Assembly: GCA_000565345.1 (NCBI GenBank)
Contig: AQOF01000005.1
Coordinates: forward strand, 1 to 64,000
DNA: 64,000 bases
Source of the DNA: Salinivibrio costicola subsp. costicola ATCC 33508 = LMG 11651
GTDB lineage: Bacteria > Pseudomonadota > Gammaproteobacteria > Enterobacterales > Vibrionaceae
Direction of reading: 5' to 3'
Shown here: piece after piece, positions 52,704-62,180 of the stretch
How positions within the stretch are numbered: the stretch's first letter is position 1
Layout of the letters: every line of letters starts with the position of its first letter
Program-made: the position numbers and the translations under genes
Notes under the pieces: generated by a model
What the model was told of the DNA's origin: nothing
The model's database searches: none
Seen by the model: only the letters and a program-made list of their open reading frames with translations

Positions 52704-53810
52704 ATGACGCCCTTAGAACATTATAATAACGATCTGACCCACCACCATTTTATCGAAGACCCCGCGCAACGTATGGCGGTCGAGAAACTCGATGAGCTCT
52801 ACCACCGTTTACTCGCTCATCCCATCACCCCCACTACGCCGGAAAAGCGCAGCTGGTTGCCTTGGCGAAAGCGCGAACCGGCCTCTGTGACCCCAGTAAA
52901 AGGCCTATACTTTTGGGGTGGTGTGGGACGCGGGAAAACCTATTTAATGGATACGTTTTTTCACGCACTCCCTTTTGATAACAAAATGCGCATGCACTTT
53001 CATCGCTTTATGCATCGGGTACATCAAGAGCTAAGAATACTGGACGGCGAAGCGGATCCATTGCCGCAAATCGCCGATAAGTTTGCACAAGAAACCCGCG
53101 TGCTGTGTTTTGACGAATTCTTTGTATCGGACATTACCGATGCCATGATCTTAGGGACCCTGATGGAAGCGCTATTTGCCCGCGGGATCACCTTGGTCGC
53201 GACCTCAAATATCGTGCCTGATGAACTGTATTGGAACGGATTACAGCGCGCACGCTTTATGCCCGCCATTGACTTAATCAATCAGCACTGTGAGGTGGTC
53301 AATGTTGACTCAGGCGTTGATTATCGCCTGCGTACTCTGACCCAAGCGGCTATTTTTTATCACCCGCTTGGCGATACCGCTACCGAGACGATGCAGGCGT
53401 ATTTCAAAAAACTCAATGGGGAAGGGGGGCAGCGCGACCAAGTGATAGACGTAAATAACCGCCCGCTACATACCATTGAAAATGGCGATGGCGTGGCGCA
53501 TTTTAGTTTTGCTGAGCTGTGTCAGTCCGCCCGCAGTCAAACCGACTACATGGAAATTGCGCGGCTTTATCACACGGTATTAGTCGCTGACATGCCGCAA
53601 TTACACAGTACACAAGACGATGCTGCGCGTCGGTTTATTGCGCTGGTAGACGAGTTTTATGAGCGTAGCGTCAAACTCATTATTTCAGCGGCGGTGCCAC
53701 TCGATAGCCTCTATGATGGCGACCGTTTAGCGTTTGAGTTTAAGCGTTGCCAGTCACGCCTGATTGAAATGCAAAGCCATGACTATCTCGCATTGCCTCA
53801 TTTGCCCTAA
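52704..53810 (+). CDS. zapE: cell division ATPase ZapE
   Basis: ZapE is an AFG1-type ATPase that associates with the Z ring under stress. Walker A is GGVGRGKTYLMD and Walker B CFDEFFV, with an arginine-finger region later (SARSQTDYMEIAR). The ATG at 52704 with CAAGGA upstream gives 368 residues, near the family length. A longer open frame begins at 52587 but has no ribosome site. Intact. Confidence 0.94.
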   Translation: MTPLEHYNNDLTHHHFIEDPAQRMAVEKLDELYHRLLAHPITPTTPEKRSWLPWRKREPASVTPVKGLYFWGGVGRGKTYLMDTFFHALPFDNKMRMHFHRFMHRVHQELRILDGEADPLPQIADKFAQETRVLCFDEFFVSDITDAMILGTLMEALFARGITLVATSNIVPDELYWNGLQRARFMPAIDLINQHCEVVNVDSGVDYRLRTLTQAAIFYHPLGDTATETMQAYFKKLNGEGGQRDQVIDVNNRPLHTIENGDGVAHFSFAELCQSARSQTDYMEIARLYHTVLVADMPQLHSTQDDAARRFIALVDEFYERSVKLIISAAVPLDSLYDGDRLAFEFKRCQSRLIEMQSHDYLALPHLP

Positions 53811-53904
53811 GGCTGTCTGCTGGCGAACAGTCAAACAATAACCAACTGAGAAAAACGGCGGAATTTTTTTGCGAAAAGGAGGTGATTTTTTCTCCACTCT
53901 TCCC

Positions 53905-54040
53905 TATAATCTCGCGACCCACCGTTACTGTTGAAAGGCTTTGGCCGGGTGTACCACCACTCGAAGGGGTGATGTATGGACGCTTAACAGTGGGAGCTTA
54001 GGCTCCTGAAGTGAAACTTATTAATCGGGTAATTATTAGC
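53905..54040 (+). promoter_or_regulatory. rplM-rpsI promoter -10 and mRNA leader
   Basis: A TATAAT at 53905-53910 precedes a leader of about 120 bases holding a small hairpin (GGAGC-TTAG-GCTCC, 53992-54005). In E. coli, L13 represses its own operon by binding the rplM leader; the region may do the same here. No good -35 was seen, and the binding site is not defined from sequence. Confidence 0.5.
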
Positions 54041-54469
54041 ATGAAAACTTTCGTTGCTAAACCAGAAACTGTAAAACGCGACTGGTTCGTTGTAGACGCT
54101 GAAGGCAAAACGCTAGGCCGTCTGGCCACTGAAATTGCAACGCGTCTGCGTGGCAAGCACAAGCCAGAGTACACGCCTCACGTTGACACTGGTGACTACA
54201 TTGTTGTTATCAACGCTGAAAAAGTGGCTGTAACTGGCCGCAAAAAATCTGACAAGATGTACTACAGCCACACTGGCTACATTGGTGGCATCAAGTCAAT
54301 CAGCTTTGAAAAACTGATCGCGCAAAAACCTGAGCTGGTGATTGAAAAAGCCGTTAAAGGTATGTTGCCACGCGGTCCTCTAGGTCGTGCTATGTACCGT
54401 AAACTGAAAGTTTACGCAGGTTCTGAGCACAAGCACGCGGCACAACAACCGCAAGTACTAGACATCTAA
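54041..54469 (+). CDS. rplM: 50S ribosomal protein L13
   Basis: L13 is an early-assembly protein of the large subunit. The product of 142 residues ([20 protein letters not shown] at the start, [20 protein letters not shown] near the end) is the exact E. coli length. An in-frame ATG 30 bases earlier would add a tail not seen in the family. Followed after 13 bp by rpsI. Intact. Confidence 0.99.
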   Translation: MKTFVAKPETVKRDWFVVDAEGKTLGRLATEIATRLRGKHKPEYTPHVDTGDYIVVINAEKVAVTGRKKSDKMYYSHTGYIGGIKSISFEKLIAQKPELVIEKAVKGMLPRGPLGRAMYRKLKVYAGSEHKHAAQQPQVLDI

Positions 54470-54482
54470 GAGGAATAAAGCA

Positions 54483-54872
54483 ATGGCAGAACAATACTAC
54501 GGCACCGGCCGTCGCAAAAGCTCCGCAGCTCGTGTCTTCATCAAGCCGGGTAGCGGCAACATCGAGATCAACAAGCGTTCTCTCGACACTTACTTCGGTC
54601 GTGAAACCGCTCGCATGGTTGTTCGTCAGCCACTTGAGCTGGTAGAAATGACTGAGAAGCTTGACCTGTACATCACCGTTTCTGGTGGTGGTATCTCTGG
54701 TCAAGCAGGCGCAATCCGTCACGGCATTACTCGTGCCTTGATGGAGTATGACGAGTCACTACGTCCTGCACTACGTGCAGCTGGCTTTGTGACGCGTGAT
54801 GCGCGTAAAGTTGAGCGTAAGAAAGTGGGTCTTCGTAAAGCACGTCGTAGCCCGCAGTTCTCGAAGCGTTAA
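54483..54872 (+). CDS. rpsI: 30S ribosomal protein S9
   Basis: S9 reaches the P-site tRNA with its C-terminal tail. The 129-residue protein ([20 protein letters not shown] near the start, ending RRSPQFSKR) has the essential terminal Lys-Arg. AGAGGAATAAAG precedes the ATG. Second gene of the rplM-rpsI operon. Intact. Confidence 0.99.
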   Translation: MAEQYYGTGRRKSSAARVFIKPGSGNIEINKRSLDTYFGRETARMVVRQPLELVEMTEKLDLYITVSGGGISGQAGAIRHGITRALMEYDESLRPALRAAGFVTRDARKVERKKVGLRKARRSPQFSKR

Positions 54873-54897
54873 TCGACGTTATCGTCAGATTTGCTAC

Positions 54898-54929
54898 AAA
54901 AAGCCTGGTGTTCACGCCAGGCTTTTTTT
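54898..54929 (+). terminator. terminator after rpsI
   Basis: GCCTGG pairs with CCAGGC around an 8-base loop, flanked by A5 and T7, about 30 bp past rpsI. Confidence 0.9.
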
Positions 54930-55079
54930 ATGCAATTTTTTCTGATGTAACAAGGTAGGGCATTACCTCTTTATTCCCTTTTAAAACAGTGTATAAGCGC
55001 GCACTTTCCAACATTTTTATTACCCTTTACATAATTCTGTGCACACCGCTCACATTTGTTACAAAAAGGTAGCTTTATC

Positions 55080-55108
55080 TTGTCAAAAAGTAGGGTTTTC
55101 TCTATCAT
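55080..55108 (+). promoter_or_regulatory. sigma-70 promoter of petABC
   Basis: TTGTCA (55080-55085), a 17-bp spacer and TATCAT (55103-55108) lie about 145 bp before petA. The remainder of the 380-bp rpsI-petA gap is AT-rich and shows nothing else that I can support. Confidence 0.65.
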
Positions 55109-55252
55109 CTAGCCGACGTAATAGCAGCTAAGATTTAATCGAACTGATCCCAGTCAGCCGTTATTACATATTCGTTTTTAAGTAAGCCGTACGCTCCATG
55201 GACGCAAAGGACAAAATAAAAATCCAAGCGGGAGCACATGGGAGAATGTTGG

Positions 55253-55843
55253 ATGAGCAATGCGCCAGTGAATACCGGCCGACGCCGCTTCCTGACTGCG
55301 ACGACGTCAGTTGTTGGCGGTTTAGGGGCCGTAGCAGTTGCCGTGCCTTTTATTAAGTCATGGAACCCAAGCGCGAAAGCCAAAGCGGCGGGCGCGCCGG
55401 TCGAAGTCGATATCAGTAAGCTGCAAGACGGACAAATGATCCGTGTCGAGTGGCGAGGAAAACCTGTGTGGATTGTGCGCCGTAGCGACGCCGTGGTTGA
55501 GGAGCTTTCAAGCTTTGAAGACCAATTGCGCGATCCGCAATCAGCACAGCCGCAACAACCGGAATATGCAACCAACCAGCTCCGCTCTATTAAACCTGAA
55601 ATTTTTGTCGCGGTTGGTATCTGCACCCATCTTGGTTGTTCACCAACCTATCTACCAGACAGCTTCAGTGAGCAAGTGAGTGGAGTGAAAGCCGGGTTCT
55701 TTTGTCCGTGTCATGGGTCAAAATTTGACATGGCTGGACGTGTCTTTCAAGGCGTACCTGCACCACTTAACCTGGTCGTTCCACCTTATATGTACTTGGA
55801 CGACAAGCGAGTGCTGGTGGGACAAGATGAGGGGGCTGCGTAA
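55253..55843 (+). CDS. petA: ubiquinol-cytochrome c reductase iron-sulfur (Rieske) subunit
   Basis: This is the 2Fe-2S subunit of the cytochrome bc1 complex, passing electrons from ubiquinol to cytochrome c1. It has a twin-arginine signal/anchor (GRRRFLTATTSVVGG) and the cluster-binding pair CTHLGC and CPCHGS. I use the ATG at 55253, giving 196 residues; a start five codons earlier is possible. Its stop overlaps the petB ATG (TAATG). Intact. Confidence 0.97.
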   Translation: MSNAPVNTGRRRFLTATTSVVGGLGAVAVAVPFIKSWNPSAKAKAAGAPVEVDISKLQDGQMIRVEWRGKPVWIVRRSDAVVEELSSFEDQLRDPQSAQPQQPEYATNQLRSIKPEIFVAVGICTHLGCSPTYLPDSFSEQVSGVKAGFFCPCHGSKFDMAGRVFQGVPAPLNLVVPPYMYLDDKRVLVGQDEGAA

Positions 55844-57111
55844 TGGAAAGTTTTGCTAACTGGATTGAGAAACGCCTTCCCGCGATGAATGCGTATCGCA
55901 AGCACATGACCGAGTACCCAATGCCGAAGAACTTTAACTTCTGGTATATGTTTGGTGTGCTCGCGATGATTGTTCTGGTTAACCAAATTGTTACCGGGAT
56001 TTGGCTAACCATGAACTACAACCCTTCAGCGGAAGGTGCGTTTGCCTCTGTTGAATACATCATGCGTGATGTCGAGTACGGTTGGCTGCTCCGATATATG
56101 CACTCCACTGGGGCCTCGGCGTTCTTCGTGGTGGTGTACCTGCACATGTTCCGCGGCCTTATTTATGGCTCTTACCAGAAGCCGCGTGAGCTACTGTGGC
56201 TGTTTGGGATGCTGATCTTCTTGGTGTTAATGGCAGAAGCGTTCATGGGCTACCTGCTGCCATGGGGACAGATGTCTTACTGGGGAGCACAGGTTATCAT
56301 CTCCTTGTTTGGTGCGATTCCTGTGATTGGTGATGACTTAACGCTTTGGATCCGCGGTGATTACGTGGTATCAGGTGCAACCTTGAACCGCTTCTTTGCG
56401 CTTCACGTGGTGGCCTTGCCGATTGTCTTGCTGCTGTTAGTCGCGTTGCACGTCTTAGCGTTGCACGAAGTGGGCTCCAACAACCCAGATGGTATCGACA
56501 CCAAACTGCCTAAAGGCGAAGCGGATGACGATGGCCAGCAGTCACAGTTTACGTTCCACCCTGATTACACCAAAAAATATAAGATCATCGACTCGATTCC
56601 TTTCCATCCATACGGCACGGTGAAAGATCTCATTGGCGTGGGTGTGTTTGGTATCTTGTTCGCGTATGTGATTTTCTTTAACCCTGAGATGGGCGGTTAC
56701 TTCCTTGAGCCACCGAACTTTGAGGCCGCGAACCCGCTGAAGACCCCTGAGCATATTGCTCCGGTTTGGTACTTCACGCCTTTCTATGCAATTTTGCGTG
56801 CGATTCCTGACAAGCTGATTGGTGTTATCGCCATGGGTGCGTCGATTGTGGTGCTGTTTTTGTTGCCATGGTTAGATCGTTGTCGCGTGCGTTCGTATCG
56901 CTACCGTAGCAAACTGCACTTGGCAAACATTGTGCAATTTGTGATTGCGTTTGTAGCTCTCGGCATTCTGGGCGCGTTGCCAGCGACTCCAACGTACACC
57001 TTGCTGGCGCAGATCTTCAGCTTCTGTTACTTCATGTTCTTTGTGCTGTTGTTCTTCTACAGCAAAAATGAGGCAACAAAACCGCTACCAGAGAGGGTGA
57101 CATTCAAATGA
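55843..57111 (+). CDS. petB: cytochrome b of the bc1 complex
   Basis: Cytochrome b holds both b-type hemes and the quinone sites. The 422-residue protein has about eight to nine membrane helices, paired heme-ligating histidines (YMHSTGASAFF and LHMFRG in one pair, FALHVVALP and VALHVLALHE in the other) and the PEW-type motif written here as PVWYFTPF. Overlaps petA and petC by one and four bases. Intact. Confidence 0.97.
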   Translation: MESFANWIEKRLPAMNAYRKHMTEYPMPKNFNFWYMFGVLAMIVLVNQIVTGIWLTMNYNPSAEGAFASVEYIMRDVEYGWLLRYMHSTGASAFFVVVYLHMFRGLIYGSYQKPRELLWLFGMLIFLVLMAEAFMGYLLPWGQMSYWGAQVIISLFGAIPVIGDDLTLWIRGDYVVSGATLNRFFALHVVALPIVLLLLVALHVLALHEVGSNNPDGIDTKLPKGEADDDGQQSQFTFHPDYTKKYKIIDSIPFHPYGTVKDLIGVGVFGILFAYVIFFNPEMGGYFLEPPNFEAANPLKTPEHIAPVWYFTPFYAILRAIPDKLIGVIAMGASIVVLFLLPWLDRCRVRSYRYRSKLHLANIVQFVIAFVALGILGALPATPTYTLLAQIFSFCYFMFFVLLFFYSKNEATKPLPERVTFK

Positions 57112-57845
57112 GAAAATGGATTGTAATCTTGTGCGCGCTGTTGCCCTCTTTGGCAATGGCCGCGGGCGGTAACGTTCACTTGGACGACGCCAACAACGAT
57201 TTAACGGACAAAGCCTCATTGCAACGTGGCGCAAAAATGTTCATGAACTACTGCTTCGGCTGTCATGCCACGCAGTATCAGCGCTATCAGCGTGTCGCAG
57301 AAGATCTGAACATTCCACAAGACTTGATGGAAGAACACCTGATTGTCGACAAGAATGCGGACTATGGTGAGTTAATGACTAACGCCATGAGTCAAGAGTC
57401 GGGTGCACAGTACTTCGGTGCGCCAGCGCCTGACTTGACGCTGGTCGCGCGTGTACGTGGTACTGACTGGATCTATACCTATCTGCGTTCATTCTATGTT
57501 GACCCATCGCGTCCGTTTGGCGTGAACAATACGGTATTCCCTAACGTGGGCATGCCGCATGTGCTTGAAGAGCTTCAAGGCACCCCACGTAAAGTGTACG
57601 AAACACGCATGGTGGATGGTGAGCCGGTTGAGGAATTTGTCGGCCTGCAGTCTGACGGCAATGGCGAGCTGAGTGAGGGCGAGTATGATAATGCCGTCCG
57701 AGACTTGGTCAATTTCCTCGAGTATTCCGGTGAGCCGGTGAAGCTTGAGCGCCAGCAACTCGGTTGGTGGGTGATCGGTTTCTTCGTGGTATTCTTGATT
57801 TTGGCTTACTTCCTTAAGAAAGAATATTGGCGCGATGTGCACTGA
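57108..57845 (+). CDS. petC: cytochrome c1 of the bc1 complex
   Basis: Cytochrome c1 accepts electrons from the Rieske protein. The 245-residue precursor has a signal peptide (MRKWIVILCALLPSLAMAAG), the heme c site CFGCH (about residue 50) and a C-terminal membrane anchor followed by KKEYWRDVH. The distal heme Met is probably in the NVGMPHVL segment. Its ATG overlaps the petB stop. Intact. Confidence 0.97.
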   Translation: MRKWIVILCALLPSLAMAAGGNVHLDDANNDLTDKASLQRGAKMFMNYCFGCHATQYQRYQRVAEDLNIPQDLMEEHLIVDKNADYGELMTNAMSQESGAQYFGAPAPDLTLVARVRGTDWIYTYLRSFYVDPSRPFGVNNTVFPNVGMPHVLEELQGTPRKVYETRMVDGEPVEEFVGLQSDGNGELSEGEYDNAVRDLVNFLEYSGEPVKLERQQLGWWVIGFFVVFLILAYFLKKEYWRDVH

Positions 57846-57932
57846 TCGGTTAATCTAGTGTGTTGCTAATCCGCAATGGGGGCTTGTAGTCCCCATTGCT
57901 TTCTATTGATATTGAACATCCTGGAGGGGTTG

Positions 57933-58571
57933 ATGGCTGTTGCTGCCAATAAACGCTCGGTGATGACGTTATTCTCTGACGCATCTGATTTATATAGTCA
58001 TCAGGTACGCATCGTCCTCGCAGAGAAAGGTGTCAGTGTAGAAATCGAGCTGGTGGATCCGAATAATCTGCCAGAAGATCTGGTTGACTTAAATCCTTAT
58101 AACTCTGTTCCAACCTTGATTGACCGTGAGTTAGCGCTGTATAACGCAGACATCATCATGGAATACTTGGATGAGCGTTTCCCTCACCCGCCATTGATGC
58201 CGGTTTATCCTGTCGCGCGTGCACAAAGCCGCTTGATGATGTATCGCATTAAGCGTAACTGGTATACCTTGGTGGATCAGATCATGCAGGGCAGTGCGGA
58301 TGAGGCGGATAAAGCCCGTAAGCAATTACGTGAAGAGCTCCTGGCTCTGGCGCCTGTCTTTGCCGAAGATCCTTACTTCTTAAGTGAAGAATTTAGCCTT
58401 GTTGATTGCTACTTAGCGCCACTTTTATGGCGTTTACCTGCACTGGGTATCGAACTGACCGGTCAGGGCTCAAAGCAAGTCAAAGACTACATGACGCGTC
58501 TGTTTGAGCGTGATTCGTTTCTCGCCTCACTGACAGAAGCTGAACGTGAAATGCGACTAACAGGTCAATAA
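57933..58571 (+). CDS. sspA: stringent starvation protein A, SspA
   Basis: SspA is a GST-fold protein that binds RNA polymerase and modulates stationary-phase and acid-stress genes. The 212-residue product has the thioredoxin-like N-terminal domain (RSVMTLFSDASDLYSHQVRI) and the NPYNSVPTLID loop. The ATG at 57933 follows GGAGGGG; a longer frame from 57876 lacks a ribosome site. Its stop shares a base with sspB. Intact. Confidence 0.97.
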   Translation: MAVAANKRSVMTLFSDASDLYSHQVRIVLAEKGVSVEIELVDPNNLPEDLVDLNPYNSVPTLIDRELALYNADIIMEYLDERFPHPPLMPVYPVARAQSRLMMYRIKRNWYTLVDQIMQGSADEADKARKQLREELLALAPVFAEDPYFLSEEFSLVDCYLAPLLWRLPALGIELTGQGSKQVKDYMTRLFERDSFLASLTEAEREMRLTGQ

Positions 58572-59095
58572 TGTCTACATCTGAATTTGCCATGACACCG
58601 CGCCGTCCTTATTTGGTTCGGGCGTTTTACGACTGGTTACTGGACAACGATCTCACGCCACACATTGTGGTCGATGCGACCTTACCAGGGACGCAAGTAC
58701 CGTTTGATTACGTCAAAGACGGGCAAATTGTACTGAACATCGCCCCTCGAGCAGTCGGTAATCTTGAACTCAGTAACGAGCATGTGTGCTTTAACGCGCG
58801 CTTTGGCGGTAAACCGCAGCAAGTGATGGTGCCAATGGCAGCCGTGCTTGCACTGTATGCGCGTGAAAATGGCGCCGGGACCATGTTTGAAATGGAGCCT
58901 GCCTACGCCAACGCTCATGACGAGATGTTCGAGGACGAGACGTTCGAACCGGCACCGACCGAAGAGGACGAGCCATCGCTTGTCTCTGTTGACAGTGTTG
59001 ACGATCCAGACGCACTGCCACAGGCCGATGACGAACCAGAAGCGCCAGCGGCGCCGAGTAAAAAAGGCAAGCCGACGCTTACCGTGGTGAAATAA
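58571..59095 (+). CDS. sspB: ClpXP adaptor protein SspB
   Basis: SspB delivers ssrA-tagged proteins to ClpXP. The N-terminal dimer and tag-binding domain (about 1-115: RPYLVRAFYDWLLDNDLTPH, DGQIVLNIAP) is followed by a flexible acidic linker, and it ends in the ClpX-docking peptide PTLTVVK, nearly the same as the E. coli XB motif. 174 residues. Coupled to sspA by TAATG. Intact. Confidence 0.97.
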   Translation: MSTSEFAMTPRRPYLVRAFYDWLLDNDLTPHIVVDATLPGTQVPFDYVKDGQIVLNIAPRAVGNLELSNEHVCFNARFGGKPQQVMVPMAAVLALYARENGAGTMFEMEPAYANAHDEMFEDETFEPAPTEEDEPSLVSVDSVDDPDALPQADDEPEAPAAPSKKGKPTLTVVK

Positions 59096-59119
59096 CCACT
59101 TGGCAGGTTAAACGATGAC

Positions 59120-59150
59120 AAAAAACCAGCATCTCGATGCTGGTTTTTTT
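59120..59150 (+). terminator. terminator after sspB
   Basis: ACCAGCAT pairs with ATGCTGGT around CTCG, flanked by A5 and T7. It lies between the convergent sspB and pyrI. Confidence 0.92.
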
Positions 59151-59228
59151 ATGTGTTACGCACGCGGCAGGCGCAGTGCAAGCGCGCCCGCAACCGAGCA
59201 CCCTCGCACTAGGGCTAGACAGCGAGGA

Positions 59229-59696
59229 CTAGTGACGCTCGGTCATGATCTCGCGTGAGAATACCTTCTCACAGTACTTGCAGCAGAGCTTCACATCGTC
59301 TGCCTCCGTGAGCACTCGGAATGAGCTATCGACAGCCGGCTCGCCATGGGTAATGCAGTTAGAGTTTGGGCAGCTAAACACCCCTTGAATCACCTCAGGC
59401 AATGTCAGCGGCAGCTTGGCGACCACTTGATAATCTTCAATTTGATTCACCGTTGCCTGTGGCGCGTACAGGGCAAGCTGACTGGCTTGATCTTCGCTGA
59501 TCACCACGTTCTCGATTTTGATCAAATCTTTACTGCCGAGCGCCGACGAAGGAAGATTCAAACCAATAGTGATCCGCTGATCGCTACCATGCATTTGAAA
59601 CAGGTTTAAGATCTTAAAGCCAATGTGCGCGGGGATATGATCAATCACAGTGCCGTGGCAGATCGCTTCGACTTGTAGTTTATTATCCGTGCTCAT
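59229..59696 (-). CDS. pyrI: aspartate carbamoyltransferase regulatory chain PyrI
   Basis: PyrI binds CTP/ATP and gives allosteric control to PyrB. The 155-residue protein ([20 protein letters not shown] at the start) has the four zinc cysteines as CPNSNC and CKYC. It overlaps the pyrB stop by four bases. Intact. Confidence 0.97.
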   Translation of the reverse strand: MSTDNKLQVEAICHGTVIDHIPAHIGFKILNLFQMHGSDQRITIGLNLPSSALGSKDLIKIENVVISEDQASQLALYAPQATVNQIEDYQVVAKLPLTLPEVIQGVFSCPNSNCITHGEPAVDSSFRVLTEADDVKLCCKYCEKVFSREIMTERH

Positions 59697-60637
59697 TTTG
59701 CAACTCCTTCAACCTGTTCATTTAACACCAGCGCGAGTAGAGCCTCTCGGGCATACACCCCATTTTCTGCTTGCTCAAAGTAATACGCGTGCGGGGTTTT
59801 ATCGACATCAACGGTAATTTCATCCACGCGTGGCAGCGGATGCATCACCTTCATATTCGGCTTGGCATCACGCAGCATGCCGGCACTTAAAATAAACGCT
59901 GATTTAATGTGGGCGTATTCTGACTCATCAAAGCGCTCTTTTTGCACCCGTGTCATGTAAAGTACATCTAACTCAGGCACCACATCGCTAATGCTACTGT
60001 GTAGGCTATACGGGTGGCCGCCCGCGGCAAGTTCATCAAGCAGGTGCTCTGGCATGGCGAGTGCATCCGGGGCGATGTAAAAGAAGCGGTTGCCCTCAAA
60101 CTTTGATAACGCCTGGGTCAGCGAATGCACGGTACGGCCGTATTTGAGATCTCCCACCATGGCGATATTTAAGTTATCCAAGCGGCCCTGGGTTTCGTAA
60201 ATCGAGAACAAATCGAGCAAGGTTTGGGTCGGGTGCTGATTCGCGCCGTCGCCACCATTCACCACCGGCACGCCTTCAGAAAACTCAGACGCTAATCGCG
60301 CAGCGCCTTCTTTTGGGTGACGCATGACAAAGCCATCAACGTAAGAAGAAATCACACGGACCGAATCAGCCAAGGTTTCGCCTTTTTTGCCTGACGAGGT
60401 ATTGCCGCCGTCGGGAAAGCCAATTACCGAGCCGCCAAGGCGCTGAATCGCGGTTTCAAAGGACAACCGAGTGCGGGTTGACGCTTCAAAAAAGCAGCTA
60501 GCAATCACTTTATTTTTTAACAGCGTCGGGTTCGGGCGGGCTTTAAGTTCGCCCGCCGTGGCAACGATTAACTCTAGCTCGTCGCGGCTGAGCTCGGGAA
60601 TGGAAATAATATGTTTGTGATAAAGCGTATTGGCCAT
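59693..60637 (-). CDS. pyrB: aspartate carbamoyltransferase catalytic chain PyrB
   Basis: PyrB condenses carbamoyl phosphate and aspartate in pyrimidine synthesis. The phosphate-binding [11 protein letters not shown], the HPTQTLLDL loop and the HPLPRVDEI motif are present; the product is 314 residues. A terminator-like attenuator and a candidate leader peptide gene precede it. argF, the related ornithine enzyme, lies just upstream on the same strand. Intact. Confidence 0.98.
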   Translation of the reverse strand: MANTLYHKHIISIPELSRDELELIVATAGELKARPNPTLLKNKVIASCFFEASTRTRLSFETAIQRLGGSVIGFPDGGNTSSGKKGETLADSVRVISSYVDGFVMRHPKEGAARLASEFSEGVPVVNGGDGANQHPTQTLLDLFSIYETQGRLDNLNIAMVGDLKYGRTVHSLTQALSKFEGNRFFYIAPDALAMPEHLLDELAAGGHPYSLHSSISDVVPELDVLYMTRVQKERFDESEYAHIKSAFILSAGMLRDAKPNMKVMHPLPRVDEITVDVDKTPHAYYFEQAENGVYAREALLALVLNEQVEGVAK

Positions 60638-60664
60638 AACGCGAGTCCCTTTCTTTGCAGTGTG

Positions 60665-60775
60665 CTACAGGCAAAAAAAACCTCCGAAACGGAGGCTTTT
60701 ACGATCACGACCAATGCGAATGCCGTCCCGCGATGGGGCGGATAAATCGCTGTTTGTGGGTGGAATAACCAACAT
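60665..60775 (-). CDS. pyrL: candidate pyrBI operon leader peptide, PyrL
   Basis: Between the pyrB promoter and pyrB lies a 36-codon frame (MLVIPPTNSDLSAPSRDG, then Arg-rich, ending GGFFCL). It runs through the whole attenuator hairpin, so the U-run of the terminator is read as Phe-Phe-Cys. E. coli PyrL likewise crosses its attenuator and has a GAFFC segment there. When UTP is low, polymerase pauses, the ribosome catches up and blocks the hairpin. The ribosome-binding site (CCAGAAG) is weak. The sequence outside the hairpin does not resemble E. coli PyrL, so the call rests on position and architecture. Confidence 0.6.
   Translation of the reverse strand: MLVIPPTNSDLSAPSRDGIRIGRDRKSLRFGGFFCL
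60673..60700 (-). terminator. pyrB attenuator terminator
   Basis: On the minus strand CCTCCG-TTT-CGGAGG is followed by eight T, 36-64 bases before the pyrB ATG. A terminator in front of its own gene, inside a translated leader, is the classic UTP-sensitive attenuator arrangement. Confidence 0.85.
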
Positions 60776-60806
60776 AACTTCTGGCCGTGTAGTGAAATCT
60801 GGCCGA

Positions 60807-60834
60807 ATTATACGCCCCTATTTGTGCTGTGCAA
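60807..60834 (-). promoter_or_regulatory. pyrBI promoter
   Basis: On the minus strand TTGCAC (60834-60829), a 16-bp spacer and a perfect TATAAT (60812-60807) lie about 30 bases upstream of the leader ATG. Confidence 0.75.
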
Positions 60835-60850
60835 GCAAAAGTGCAATCGT

Positions 60851-61858
60851 TTACGCGCTTGCTTTGACGAGTGTGGCAATCATCACAGCCTTGATGGTAT
60901 GGAGGCGGTTCTCGGCTTGATCAAAGACGATCGATTGCGCTGATTCAAATACCGCGTCGGTCACTTCCAGGCCATTGAGCCCGTATTGATCGGCAATTTG
61001 TTTACCCACGCCGGTCTCGTCATTATGAAACGCGGGCAAGCAGTGCATGAACTTGGCATCTGAGTTCTCGGTGGCGGCCATCAAACCGGGGTTGACTTGA
61101 TAAGGGGTGAGATCCGCCACCCGCTGCGCCCAAACCGATTCTGGCTCGCCCATCGACACCCAGATGTCGGTATAAATAAAATCACAGCCTTTCACCGCCG
61201 CCGTATCTTCCGTGAGTGTGATCGTTGCTCCAGTACTGGCGGCAATATCTTGGCAGGTGGCAATCAAATCCGCCTCAGGCCAATAGGCTTTAGGGCCAAT
61301 CAGGCGTAAATCCATCCCCATTTTCGCCGCGCCCACCATCAACGAATTGCCCATGTTATTGCGCGCATCACCCACATACGCAAAAGCGATTTGATTGAGC
61401 GGCTTGTCACTGTGCGCTTGCATGGTGAGTAAATCCGCCAGTACTTGAGTGGGATGAAAATCATCGGTAAGGCCATTCCACACCGGCACACCGGCATGGG
61501 CGGCTAAGGTTTCTACTACCTCTTGACCAAACCCACGATACTGAATGCCATCGTACATTCTCCCTAACACCCGCGCGGTGTCCTTCATGGTCTCTTTATG
61601 GCCAATTTGGCTGCCGCTGGGACCGAGATACGTAACTTGTGCGCCTTGATCAAACGCCGCCACTTCAAACGCACAGCGCGTACGGGTTGAGGTTTTCTCA
61701 AAAATAAGGGCAATGTTTTTGCCCGTCAGCTGTGGGGTTTCCTCACCACAGGCTTTGGCCGCTTTAAGGGCGGCGGCATCATCAATCAGATCGTGGATTT
61801 GCTGAGGTGACAAGTCGAGTAAGGTGAGCAGTGATTGCTGGTAGAGGTCGCTTTTCAT
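60851..61858 (-). CDS. argF: ornithine carbamoyltransferase ArgF
   Basis: ArgF makes citrulline from ornithine and carbamoyl phosphate in arginine synthesis. The carbamoyl-phosphate site [11 protein letters not shown], the HPTQVLADL loop and the HCLPAFH motif with the catalytic Cys are present. 335 residues, close to E. coli ArgF/ArgI. It precedes pyrB, so two users of carbamoyl phosphate are neighbours. Intact. Confidence 0.98.
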   Translation of the reverse strand: MKSDLYQQSLLTLLDLSPQQIHDLIDDAAALKAAKACGEETPQLTGKNIALIFEKTSTRTRCAFEVAAFDQGAQVTYLGPSGSQIGHKETMKDTARVLGRMYDGIQYRGFGQEVVETLAAHAGVPVWNGLTDDFHPTQVLADLLTMQAHSDKPLNQIAFAYVGDARNNMGNSLMVGAAKMGMDLRLIGPKAYWPEADLIATCQDIAASTGATITLTEDTAAVKGCDFIYTDIWVSMGEPESVWAQRVADLTPYQVNPGLMAATENSDAKFMHCLPAFHNDETGVGKQIADQYGLNGLEVTDAVFESAQSIVFDQAENRLHTIKAVMIATLVKASA

Positions 61859-61882
61859 ATTTATCCCTAAATGACGCGCTAT

Positions 61883-61921
61883 ATTGAATATTAAATCGAT
61901 ATTTGTATTTAATTATTCCTT
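61883..61921 (-). promoter_or_regulatory. possible tandem ARG boxes (ArgR operator) before argF
   Basis: An 18-bp AT-rich element (61883-61900) matches most of the ARG box core on the minus strand (GATTTAATATTCA). A weaker second one follows after 3 bp (61904-61921). The 3-bp spacing is typical of ArgR operators. The rest of the 320-bp gap to the next gene shows nothing else. Confidence 0.45.
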
Positions 61922-62180
61922 GATGGTAAAGCGCGTGTCAGCAAGATGCAAGCGACAAAACCGAGCGTAAAGGCCATCAATTAACCATTAACACACCGTT
62001 TTGAAGGTTTTCTGACCGCAGGAGGGGGATTTAATCAAGCACTGACAATGCTGATAAATTGGCGACAAACGACACAATCCTTTTACCGCCTTATAGCGAG
62101 GGAATGACAGGGCAGTGCGACGAGTGCGAGATAGTGTTTCTGTCCTCAAGGGCAACGACACTATTAGGAAGGAGAACACC

